From CBDIHP01 sp965279195 (lineage in GTDB: Bacteria > Planctomycetota > Planctomycetia > Isosphaerales > Isosphaeraceae), in assembly GCA_965279195.1 (NCBI GenBank), contig CBDIHP010000035.1:149637-213636 (forward strand): DNA of 64,000 bases, read 5' to 3'. The translations under genes and the position numbers were made by a program. The notes under the pieces were generated by a model, which worked only from the letters and a program-made list of their open reading frames with translations, was not told the origin of the DNA and ran no database searches. Below, in pieces: positions 44,939 through 53,257 of the stretch; position 1 is the stretch's first letter; each line of letters begins with the position of its first letter.

Positions 44939-46714
44939 ATGGTCATCGAGGCATCCTTCCTCCGGTCCCGCCTGATCGCGGCGGTACTGGTCTTGGTCGC
45001 GACGGCCGGGCTCGCCCGGGCGCAGTCGGGCGACGGCCCGACTCTGGAACCGCCGTCGACCCGTCCGAAGCCCACCCAGGCGAAGCCGCCCGAGTCGAAG
45101 CCGACCCCGGCGCAGCCACTGCCGAATACGCCGGCCGCGTCCAGCCAGCCCGTCCGACTGTTCGCCATCCCCGGCGACCCCGACGCGACCTTCCGCAAGG
45201 CCATCGAGTTCGAACGCGCCCGCAACTGGCCATCCGCCATCAAGGTCTACGCCGAGGCCGTCGAGATCTGGCCCAGCCGGACCGACTTCAGCCACCGCAA
45301 GCGGCTCTGCGAGACCCATCAGCGGATCGTCAGGCGCTATCAGGACCGCAGCTTCCGCGACGTCCTCCTCCGCCTGCCGCAGGGCAAGGCCCTGGAACTC
45401 TACGACGAGCTGATGGAGCGGATCGACACCCATTACGTCGACCTCGTCCCGCTCGAACCGCTCGTCCGACGCGGGCTGGACAATATGGAGGTCGCCCTCC
45501 GCGACCCCAACGTCTTCAAGGCCAACGGCCTCGGCTCGCCCGAGCCCGACCGCGTGGTCTGGCTCCGTAAGCAGCTCCGGGCCCGCCGCGACGCCCTGGC
45601 GATCCCCGACCTGCCGTCCGCCCGCAACGAGCTGATCTACGCCTGCCAGCTCTCCGAGCAGGCGCTGGGCCTCAACTCCGCCGCCGTCGCCCTCGAATTC
45701 GTCTTCGGCGCCTGCGACGCCCTCGACGAGTACACGACCTACCTCACGCCCGATAAGCTCGAAGACATGTTCTCCGTCATCGACGGCAACTTCGTCGGCC
45801 TGGGCGTCGAGCTGAAGTCCGACGACGACGGCCTGCAACTCGTCGGCGTCATCAAGGGGGGCCCGGCCTTCGACGCCGGCCTCAAGTCGGGCGACCGCAT
45901 CACCCGCGTCGGCGGCCTGCCGGTCAAGGGGCTCGGCCTGGATGAGGCGGCCAACCGCCTCCAGGGGACCGAGGGCACCCCGATCGAGATCACGGTCATG
46001 CACAACAATGGCCGCGCGGAGGACCTCCGGCTCATCCGGCGGCACGTCGAGGTCGAGTCCGTCTCGCAGGCCCGGATGATCGAGACGAGCCTGGGAATCG
46101 GTTACATCCAGCTCACGGGGTTCCAGAAATCGTCCGCCGAGGAGATGGACCGGGCCGTCGCCGAACTCAAGCGGCAAGGCATGCGGTACATGATCCTCGA
46201 CCTGCGGGGCAACCCGGGCGGCCTCCTGAACATCGCCGTCGAGATCGCCGACCGGTTCGTGGGCGAAGGGGTGATCGTCTCGACCCGGGGCCGGGCCCCC
46301 GGCCAGACCCAGATCTACCGCGCCCGGCCGGATATCCCCTTCGACATGAAGGTCGCCGTCCTGGTCGACCGCGACAGCGCCAGCGCCAGCGAGATCCTCG
46401 CGGGTGCCCTGAAGGAGTTGAATCGGGCCGTCGTCATCGGCGACCGCAGCTACGGCAAGGGCTCGGTGCAGAGCATCTTCGAGCTGCGTTCCGTCCCCGC
46501 CGGCCTCAAGCTGACCACGGCCAAGTTTTACTCGCCCAAGAACCATCCTTACAGCGAGCAGGGCGTCTCCCCCGACATCCTCGTCCGGGCCGTCGCCAAG
46601 CCCGCCAACGGCCAGAAGGTCGTGCAGGACTGGGAGCCCGGCGACCCCGCCCGCGACCCCGCCCTCCGCACCGCCATCCAGAACGCCCGGCAATCGCTGA
46701 ACGTCAGCCGCTGA
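44939..46714 (+). CDS. S41-family C-terminal processing peptidase with helical N-terminal domain
   Basis: The product of 591 residues begins with a signal peptide (cleavage near ARAQ). A Pro-rich linker (about 35-75) and a TPR-like helical region (about 80-270) follow, then a PDZ domain (about 290-360, GNFVGLGVELKSDDDGLQLV) and the S41 core (about 365-560). The catalytic Ser lies in DRDSASASEILAG and the Lys in SYGKGSVQS. ATG 44939 has GGGAGGA upstream. The build resembles CtpA/CtpB more than the long Prc enzyme at 25082-27145. It would trim envelope proteins; targets are unknown. Confidence 0.9.
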   Translation: MVIEASFLRSRLIAAVLVLVATAGLARAQSGDGPTLEPPSTRPKPTQAKPPESKPTPAQPLPNTPAASSQPVRLFAIPGDPDATFRKAIEFERARNWPSAIKVYAEAVEIWPSRTDFSHRKRLCETHQRIVRRYQDRSFRDVLLRLPQGKALELYDELMERIDTHYVDLVPLEPLVRRGLDNMEVALRDPNVFKANGLGSPEPDRVVWLRKQLRARRDALAIPDLPSARNELIYACQLSEQALGLNSAAVALEFVFGACDALDEYTTYLTPDKLEDMFSVIDGNFVGLGVELKSDDDGLQLVGVIKGGPAFDAGLKSGDRITRVGGLPVKGLGLDEAANRLQGTEGTPIEITVMHNNGRAEDLRLIRRHVEVESVSQARMIETSLGIGYIQLTGFQKSSAEEMDRAVAELKRQGMRYMILDLRGNPGGLLNIAVEIADRFVGEGVIVSTRGRAPGQTQIYRARPDIPFDMKVAVLVDRDSASASEILAGALKELNRAVVIGDRSYGKGSVQSIFELRSVPAGLKLTTAKFYSPKNHPYSEQGVSPDILVRAVAKPANGQKVVQDWEPGDPARDPALRTAIQNARQSLNVSR

Positions 46715-46740
46715 GTTTGGAAGCGGAACACCACCTTCGT

Positions 46741-46776
46741 GCACGCCGGCCGATCCACCAGGGTCGGCCGGCGTGC
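46741..46776 (+). terminator. Strong hairpin after the S41 protease gene
   Basis: A perfect 13-base stem (46741-46753 with 46764-46776) closes a ten-base loop 26 bases after the stop codon. Only a weak T-run (ATTT) follows, so it may act with help or protect the transcript end. Confidence 0.65.
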
Positions 46777-46790
46777 GGTCATTTCGGACG

Positions 46791-46974
46791 CAGCGCCGGG
46801 CGCGAGTCTCCCGACCCCGCCCCCACCCTGAGATGTGGTACAACAGGAGCGGGTCTCCCGACCCAGGAACCAAAGGCTCCGACGCGCGGGGTTCTCGGGA
46901 ATGGGTCTTGAGACCCGGCCAGCTCATACGGAGCGGCGACGGCAAGGGCGGGGTCGGGAGACCCGCGCCCAGCG
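46791..46974. repeat. Family B palindromic element, copy 2
   Basis: The outer arms near 46791-46824 and 46947-46974 are inverse copies of CAGCGCCGGGCGCGAGTCTC and its relatives. The inner arms carry GGGTCTCCCGACCC and GGGTCTTGAGACCC. The layout matches the elements at 58761-58928 and 61089-61270 and the shorter one inside 10359-10780. It fills most of the 377-base gap after the protease gene; the rest holds the hairpin at 46741 and the promoter at 47010. Confidence 0.8.
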
Positions 46975-47009
46975 ATTCCGACCCGCGCCTAGCTCGTCCT
47001 GTCCGGCCC

Positions 47010-47038
47010 TCGACTTCGTCACCCGGATTCCCTACACT
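47010..47038 (+). promoter_or_regulatory. Possible promoter of the beta-propeller gene
   Basis: TCGACT and TACACT are 17 bases apart and lie about 55 bases before the ATG at 47092. The -35 box matches at four and the -10 box at four to five of six positions. Confidence 0.35.
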
Positions 47039-47091
47039 TGTCGGACGCCCGAGGGCACGATCGCCCCGGGTCACCACGGAGGTCGACCGAC

Positions 47092-49089
47092 ATGGCCGAC
47101 GCGACGGCGAGGACGAGTACGCGGATCGACCCCGGCCCGGCCTGGACGGTCGTCACCGACGCGCCGCTCAAGGGGCTCGACCTCGCACGCGAGGCCGGGC
47201 TCTGCCTGGCCTGGGACGAGGCCGATCAGCTCTACCTCCTCGACCTCGAAGGCCAGACCCAGTCGATCTCCCGGGCCCCGGGCAAGATCCTCTCGGCCGC
47301 CATCTCCGACGACGCCGGCCTCATCGCGCTCCTGGGCGAAGGCAACCGGCTCTGGATGCTCGGGCCGGACTTCGAGCTGATCCAGGACCGCGAGGCGATC
47401 ACCGACGCCATCTCGCTCACCGTCGACCCCCACGGTCGATACGTCGCCGTCGCCTCCAAGCTCAGCCTGATCCAGTTCTACAACCGGTTCGGCAAGATGG
47501 CCGGGAAGTTCGAGACCCGGCAGCCGATGGGGCACATGGTCTTCGTCCCCGACCAGGCGCTCCTCTACGCGACCGGCGCGGTCGGCACGATCTCGGCCTT
47601 CGAGCTGTCCACGAAGGGCTCGAAGGGCCAGTTGACCGGCGACCTGTCCTGGAATGAGGCCCTGCTGTCGAACGTCGGCCGGCTGGCGACGGTCGGCGAC
47701 GGCTCGGCGATCTTCATCGCCTGCTACACCCACGGGGTCCAGCGGTTCGACGCCCAGGGGCGGAACGAGGGGGCCTATCACCTCGGCGGCTCGGCCTCGA
47801 TCGCCGTGCCCGACTTCCTCGGCCGGATCATCGCCGTCGCCACGATGGAATCCGGCCTGGCCATCCTCAGCGGCAACGGCAACGTCCGCTGGCAGGCCAC
47901 GCTCCCGCGCCCCGCCGTCGCGCTCGACACCGACCCCCTCGGCCGGTTCATCGTCTACGGCCTGGGCACCGGCGAGATCACCCGCCTGGACCTCCAGCGC
48001 GGCCGGGGGCCTCGCAGCGCCGACCGCCCGCTCACGGCCGCCGTCGCCCGGCCCGACATGGGGCCGAATCTCGACATGGCCGGGCCCGCCGCGCGGGCCG
48101 GGGGGGCCTCCGTCGTCTCGCCGGCCTGGACGGTCCCGCTGGTCAACACCGAGGATCAGGCGGAGTTCACCGTCCTCGCCGTCAGCGACGACCCGCCGCG
48201 CGTGGGGGCCGTGACGACCAAGAACCGGCTGGAGATCTACACGACCGACGGCAAGAAGCTGGGCGCGGCCCCCGAGATCCTCGGCGTCGGCCGGATGATC
48301 CGCACCTCGCCCGGGTGGATGGCCGCCGCGACCGACAGGCAGATCGTCCTCTGCGACCTGAACAAGAACACCGCCCAGCGCGTCGATCTGAGCCTGGTCG
48401 AGACGACCCACCTGGCGATCCAGCCCGACGGCTACGGCCTGGCCATCGTGCAGGAGCGCGACCGCGTCGGCCGGGCGACCGTCGCCGGGCGATGGATCTG
48501 GAAGTCGGAACTCAAGACCCCGGTCGAGGACCTGGCCATCGGCCCGGAAGGGTTCACCGCCTACACCACCGAGGACGGCCGGCTCTGCTGCATCGACCCC
48601 GCCGGGAACCTCGCGGGCGAGTTCCGGGCCGACCTGACCGAGCCGTTGTACCTGATCGAGGCCCCGGCCGGGTCTCCAAAGGGCGTGGTCTGGGTCACGC
48701 TCGGCCGCCGCGCGGAGATCCTCCGGGGTCATGACCTGAAAGGCCGGGCGATCTGGGAATCGCCGGTCCCCTGGGAAGCCTGGCAGCTCCACAGGGTCGG
48801 CGGCTGGGCGGTGGTGGTGGCCCCCGACGGGCGGACCCTGGCCTTCGACGGCGCCGGTCACGGCCGTGCGCAGGGGAAGACCGAGACGGCCCAGACCATC
48901 TACGGCCCGGGCCCCGACGGCCTGGCGCGTCGGGTCTCCCGGTCGGGGGTGCACCTGATCTGCACCGAGATCGACGGCCAGGTGATCTGGCGATCGATCG
49001 CCCCGGCCACGCTGGGCCCGCTCGCGGCCGGCCGCTCGGGCGTCGCGGCCCTGATCGGCAAGGATCTGGCCTGGTTCCCCTCATTCTGA
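47092..49089 (+). CDS. Cytoplasmic WD40/PQQ-like beta-propeller protein
   Basis: The 665-residue protein has no signal peptide or membrane helix. It consists of repeated strand-rich blocks of about 40 residues (for example LAIGPEGFTAYTTEDGRLCC and ISLTVDPHGRYVAVASKLS), so one or two beta-propellers are likely. A Pro/Gly/Ala-rich break at about 325-355 may separate them. Such propellers usually serve as protein interaction platforms. ATG 47092 is preceded by GGAGG at 47079. It lies upstream of a small orphan gene and the convergent kinase-TIR-kinase gene, which raises the possibility of a joint signalling role, but nothing proves it. Confidence 0.72.
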   Translation: MADATARTSTRIDPGPAWTVVTDAPLKGLDLAREAGLCLAWDEADQLYLLDLEGQTQSISRAPGKILSAAISDDAGLIALLGEGNRLWMLGPDFELIQDREAITDAISLTVDPHGRYVAVASKLSLIQFYNRFGKMAGKFETRQPMGHMVFVPDQALLYATGAVGTISAFELSTKGSKGQLTGDLSWNEALLSNVGRLATVGDGSAIFIACYTHGVQRFDAQGRNEGAYHLGGSASIAVPDFLGRIIAVATMESGLAILSGNGNVRWQATLPRPAVALDTDPLGRFIVYGLGTGEITRLDLQRGRGPRSADRPLTAAVARPDMGPNLDMAGPAARAGGASVVSPAWTVPLVNTEDQAEFTVLAVSDDPPRVGAVTTKNRLEIYTTDGKKLGAAPEILGVGRMIRTSPGWMAAATDRQIVLCDLNKNTAQRVDLSLVETTHLAIQPDGYGLAIVQERDRVGRATVAGRWIWKSELKTPVEDLAIGPEGFTAYTTEDGRLCCIDPAGNLAGEFRADLTEPLYLIEAPAGSPKGVVWVTLGRRAEILRGHDLKGRAIWESPVPWEAWQLHRVGGWAVVVAPDGRTLAFDGAGHGRAQGKTETAQTIYGPGPDGLARRVSRSGVHLICTEIDGQVIWRSIAPATLGPLAAGRSGVAALIGKDLAWFPSF

Positions 49090-49206
49090 GGCATTCTCTC
49101 GTCCGTTGACGCCTCGATGCCTCGCGTTGGTCGGGCCCAGACCGATCGATCCCGCTCGGATGTTGACGGGACGCAACGCGATGTCACGATTCAGGCTTGC
49201 CGCCGT

Positions 49207-49236
49207 TTGTCACCTGGAGTAGGATCACAATATAGG
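49207..49236 (+). promoter_or_regulatory. Promoter of the small orphan gene
   Basis: TTGTCA (49207-49212), an 18-base spacer and TATAGG (49231-49236) lie in an AT-richer part of the 301-base gap. They are about 155 bases before the ATG at 49391. The rest of the gap shows no gene or repeat. Confidence 0.55.
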
Positions 49237-49390
49237 TCTTTGGCGAAGATTGGCACCAGAATCGCCGATCTAGTCGAAAGCCTCCTTCCCCCTGACTCTC
49301 CCGCGTGCCTACGCTGTTGGACTCGATGCACCGTCCGGTTCGCATTGCAACGCGACCTCGGATCCGGGCATCCGTTTTTCGGGGGTCGCG

Positions 49391-49843
49391 ATGTGTCAAT
49401 GTACTCCGACGTTTGGCCACACGCTGCCGCTGGTCCGGCTGAGTGTCTACACTCACGGCCAGAAGGAAGCCGAGCAGTTCAAGTGGATCGAGAGCGAGAA
49501 GGCGGGGCATGACCTCGGGCCCCAGGCCATCCGGATCTGGGTCCGCAGGCACTGGCAGGGATTCCTCCGCGACCGCTGGCTCCAGCACCTCGAAGGTCGC
49601 GCGTTCTGGATCGAACTCGATCAGGACGACTTCGGCCTGCTCCAGAGGGAATTCCAGGATACCCACCTGATCAAGCCCATCGTCCAGAAGCTCCGGCGCG
49701 GCGAGGAGAATCTGGATATCCTCAACTGGGCCATCGACCACCGCCTCGACATGGTCGAGGTCTTCGACATCCTCGAGACCCTCGACATCAACAGCCGCCG
49801 CCTCGAATGCCTGTTCGAGCATCGCCTCGCCGAAGCCGGTTGA
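49391..49843 (+). CDS. Small soluble protein of unknown function
   Basis: The 150-residue product is mostly helical, with many aromatic and charged residues (IRIWVRRHWQGFLRDRWLQH; FWIELDQDDFGLLQREF). It is cytoplasmic, as no signal or helix of membrane type is seen. The ordered composition and strong coding bias argue for a real, conserved protein; I do not recognise its family. It has a promoter of its own. Its end faces the end of the kinase-TIR-kinase gene, 121 bases apart. Confidence 0.65.
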   Translation: MCQCTPTFGHTLPLVRLSVYTHGQKEAEQFKWIESEKAGHDLGPQAIRIWVRRHWQGFLRDRWLQHLEGRAFWIELDQDDFGLLQREFQDTHLIKPIVQKLRRGEENLDILNWAIDHRLDMVEVFDILETLDINSRRLECLFEHRLAEAG

Positions 49844-49964
49844 ATCGCCCGCCGGATTCCGTCTCTCGCCCGCTCCCGCCTCCCCTTCGCACTCATCCGT
49901 CCGAATCCGATCCATCGCCCGCCCCTAGAGACGTCGCGCTCCGGGGGCATTCGGCGTTGATCCA

Positions 49965-52900
49965 TCACCCCCTCGCGTCCGAGTCGGTCTCCAGGCTGAC
50001 GAACGCGTTCAGGTCGTCGGCGACCGCCATCGCGTGGGAGTATCGGTCGTCGGGCGACTTCTCCAGGCAGCGATGGCAGATGTCGTCGAGCGCCGACGGT
50101 AGCCCGCTCGCGATCGAACTCGGGGCCGGCGGGGCCTCGGTCACGATCCGGATCAGGAGCGTGTTGATATTCCGGTCCTTCGCCACGAACGGGCAGCGGC
50201 CGGTCAGCAGCTCGTAGAGGATCACGCCGAGCGCGTAGACGTCCGAGCGCGGCTCCTGGCGCAGGGCGGAGTCGGTCATCCGCTCGGGGGCCATGTACGC
50301 CGGGGTTCCGTAGAACCCCCGGGCCTGCAGGTATTCCAGGAACGGCCCGTCGGGATACGAGACGAGGTGGTCGGCCCAAAGCCGGGGCTGGCCATGGTCG
50401 TCGATCAGGATATTGCTCGGCTTGAGGTCGCGGTGGATCCGCCCGACCTTGTGGATCGCGTGGATCCGCTCGGCGAGCCCGGCCACCAGCTCGGCCGACC
50501 GGACAGCCCCGGGGCGATCGGCCTTGATCAGGTCGGCCAGCCCGCGCCCTTCGTGGAATTCCCGGATCACGTACGAGACGCTCGCCTGCTCGAACGCGTC
50601 GACGACCGGCACGATCCCCGGCTGCCGGGCCCCGACGATCCGGAGCGCCTCCCGATAGAGCGGCGGGTCGACCTCGCGGCCGTTCGACCGCTTGATGACC
50701 ACGCGCAGGCCGGTCTTGATGTGACGCCCATGGTGGATCGTCCCCGAGGTGCCCGAGCCGAGCGGGCCGGCGATCTCGTAGCCGGCGAGCGAGCCTTCCA
50801 GGCCCTTCGAAGGCTCGAACGTCGGGTGCGACGCGTTCCCCTCGTCGGTGCCCCGGAGCCACAAGGGACGGGCGTCGGGCCGGGCCGGCTCGGCGAGGAT
50901 CGGCCGCCCCGTGCTGAGCTTCTCGAACCGGACGGCCCGCAGCCGCTCGGGGGGCAGGGGGGGCGCGTCGGACTTCGGGAACGGCTCCTCCCAGTAGCAC
51001 GGGCGGACGAACAGGGAGCGGTGACACTTCAGGGCATATTCATACTCCGAGCGCACCAGCGGCAGATCCATCGAGTGCGAGGACCAGAAGAGTTGGAAGA
51101 CCTCGGAGCGGTCGATGACCTGGCGGAGCCGCTCCTCCCAGCCGTCGCCCCCCCGGATGGCGAGGCATTCCCGCATGTAACCGTCGTGGATCCGCGCCGC
51201 GAGCATCTCGACGCGGTCGCGGACCTCGACGTCGCGCGGGGAGTAGCTGGCGAAGATCCGCCGGAACGTCCCCTCGCGGTCGCGGACCCCGGGCGCGAAG
51301 GCCGTCGGTCGCAGGCGGTCGAGGTCCACGAGCACGGCCATCCGGACCTCGCCGATCAGGATGCCCCCCCAGTACACCGAGAGGAAACCCCGGGCCGCCC
51401 GGCCGCAGAGCGAGACGCCCGCGCGGGCCCGGAACACCACACGCTGCTCGGCCGAGTCCCAGGTGATGTCCTGGCGTTCCGGCTCGAACTCGACCCCCGG
51501 CAGGTGGGGGATCAGGGTCAGGCAGCCGGGCGCGGGGAGCCCGGACGCGCCGGGGTCGGGGACCAGGCCGAAGTCCCTGGAGACGATCCCGACGCCGCTG
51601 TCCGACCCGGAGCCGATCAGATCCGGGTCGATCTCGTCGTCCCCCGGCTCCGGCTCGACCCCGAGCCGATGGACCCACGCCACGAAAGGCATCCACAGGC
51701 CCGGCGTCATCAGCGCCGGCCGCAGGACGGTGAACCCCGTCTCGTCGATCGACGGCGGCCGGTCGCCCAGGTGATCCTCGATCCGGAAGGCGTCGTAGGA
51801 CGGCAGCGAGGTCTCCGCCGGCGAGTCGAGCGGGTCGTCGTCGAGGTCGTGGATCGACCCGGCCGGGGCTGGTGGCAGCGGGGCGGGTGGCTCGATCGCG
51901 GCCGGGACGGGAGGGGCGGGGACCGGCTCCGGCTCCGGAGCGACCGGCGTGTCGACGGGGACCGGGGTGGGCTCGGGCTCCGGCTCCGCCACGGCCGGCA
52001 CTTCCGAGTCATCGGTCAGGCCGGTCGAGATGGCCGGGGGGATGGGGATGTCGTCGAACGAGACCGGGGCGAAGTCGTCGCCGGGATCGTGGACGGCGAG
52101 CATCTCGAAGTCAAACGACCTGGGCTCGGCGGGGCCTGGAGCGGCGGGGGCGTCCGGGACGGACTTCGGGGCGGCTTCGAGCCAGCGCCGGAGTTCGTCG
52201 ATGTGACGCAACTCGCGGAGGGCCTCGGCCGCCGAGGCGACCCGGCGGCCCGGGTCCGGCTCGATCAGCCGTCTCGCCAGGTCCTCGATGACGAACGGGA
52301 CCTCCAGGTCCAGCGGGATCGGCGACGGCTCGAACGACGGCGGGTGCTCGGGGTCGAGCAGGCAATCGTCGGCGTAGGGGATCTCGCCGGTCAGGAGCTG
52401 ATAGAAGACCACCCCGACCGCGAACAGGTCCGAACGCGGCGACAGCGGCTTGCCCCGGAGGATCTCGGGCGCGAGGTACGACGGCCGGCCGGCGATGGGC
52501 ATCCCCTCGCGGTTCTCCGCGCCGTCGAACCGGCGGGAGGTCTCGAAATCGACCAGGGCGACCTCGGCGTCGCCGGGGATCGGCCCGGTCGGGTCGAAGG
52601 GGACATTTGTGCGGATCTGGATATTCTCGGGGCTGATGTCGCCGTGGGCGACCCCCGCCAGGTGGACCGCCTGGAGAACTTCGAGGACCCGGGTGATGAC
52701 CCGGAGCGCCGAGGAACCGTCGAGCGGCATGCGCGACCTGAGCCGCTCGGCCAGGTTGTAACCGTCCATCATCTCCAGCACGAAGAACGGGCGGCCTGCG
52801 ACGACGCCCTCGTCGAGGACGTGGGGCGCGGATCCCAGGCCGGCGTCGCGTTCGAGCCGCTTGAGGATGGCCGGCTCGTGGCGGAAGGCCCGGAAGGCGA

Positions 52901-53066
52901 GCGGGTCGGTGGCCGTGGCGGGTCCACCCACCTTGAGGAACCGCAGGAGCCCGGAGGCGGGCTCGCGGACGACCAGGGAGAGCGACCGATCGCGGTCGGA
53001 GAGGACCCGCTCGATGCGATAACGTCCGCCGAGGTCGGGCAGGGGGTCGCGGGCGCTCGTGAGCAT
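49965..53066 (-). CDS. Kinase - TIR - kinase signalling protein
   Basis: The 1033-residue soluble protein has an N-terminal Ser/Thr-kinase-like domain (about 16-290) and a Pro/Glu-rich linker (about 300-445). A beta-rich module (about 446-585), a TIR domain (about 602-725, from RRIFASYSPRDVEVRDRV to ALKCHRSLFVRPCYWEE) and a second kinase-like domain (about 763-1025) follow. In the first kinase HRD reads HGD (141-143), DFG reads DFE (173-175) and the Gly loop is degenerate. The second has a good Gly loop (GPLGSGTSGT), Lys792 and HRDLKPSN (878-885), but DFG reads DHL (899-901). The likely TIR catalytic Glu is E674 in VRSEYEYAL. It may phosphorylate, bind NAD or both; roles are inferred. Confidence 0.85.
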   Translation of the reverse strand: MLTSARDPLPDLGGRYRIERVLSDRDRSLSLVVREPASGLLRFLKVGGPATATDPLAFRAFRHEPAILKRLERDAGLGSAPHVLDEGVVAGRPFFVLEMMDGYNLAERLRSRMPLDGSSALRVITRVLEVLQAVHLAGVAHGDISPENIQIRTNVPFDPTGPIPGDAEVALVDFETSRRFDGAENREGMPIAGRPSYLAPEILRGKPLSPRSDLFAVGVVFYQLLTGEIPYADDCLLDPEHPPSFEPSPIPLDLEVPFVIEDLARRLIEPDPGRRVASAAEALRELRHIDELRRWLEAAPKSVPDAPAAPGPAEPRSFDFEMLAVHDPGDDFAPVSFDDIPIPPAISTGLTDDSEVPAVAEPEPEPTPVPVDTPVAPEPEPVPAPPVPAAIEPPAPLPPAPAGSIHDLDDDPLDSPAETSLPSYDAFRIEDHLGDRPPSIDETGFTVLRPALMTPGLWMPFVAWVHRLGVEPEPGDDEIDPDLIGSGSDSGVGIVSRDFGLVPDPGASGLPAPGCLTLIPHLPGVEFEPERQDITWDSAEQRVVFRARAGVSLCGRAARGFLSVYWGGILIGEVRMAVLVDLDRLRPTAFAPGVRDREGTFRRIFASYSPRDVEVRDRVEMLAARIHDGYMRECLAIRGGDGWEERLRQVIDRSEVFQLFWSSHSMDLPLVRSEYEYALKCHRSLFVRPCYWEEPFPKSDAPPLPPERLRAVRFEKLSTGRPILAEPARPDARPLWLRGTDEGNASHPTFEPSKGLEGSLAGYEIAGPLGSGTSGTIHHGRHIKTGLRVVIKRSNGREVDPPLYREALRIVGARQPGIVPVVDAFEQASVSYVIREFHEGRGLADLIKADRPGAVRSAELVAGLAERIHAIHKVGRIHRDLKPSNILIDDHGQPRLWADHLVSYPDGPFLEYLQARGFYGTPAYMAPERMTDSALRQEPRSDVYALGVILYELLTGRCPFVAKDRNINTLLIRIVTEAPPAPSSIASGLPSALDDICHRCLEKSPDDRYSHAMAVADDLNAFVSLETDSDARG

Positions 53067-53257
53067 GAAGGGCGAAGCCCGAGTGGAGGGTCATCCGGGC
53101 GGGGGGTCGGGGACGGCCCGCGCCGGCCCGCCGGTGATCCATCCCAGATTACGACTTCCTCACGCGTAACGAAAGCACCCCAGGCTGGCACCGTGAGCTG
53201 AACACGCGTCCGTGGGGTTTTCGCGCCGGGCGAGCTGTCTCGCCCGGGATCCAGCGA

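Noticed and set aside
46791..46974. CRISPR array, considered for the repeated GGGTCTCC-type blocks
   Set aside because: Blocks alternate in orientation, differ in spacing and form nested palindromes. There are no equal spacers and no cas genes.
50367..53201. Plus-strand open frame of 944 codons opposite the kinase-TIR-kinase gene
   Set aside because: Same reason: the minus strand has unmistakable kinase and TIR motifs, and the plus frame has none.
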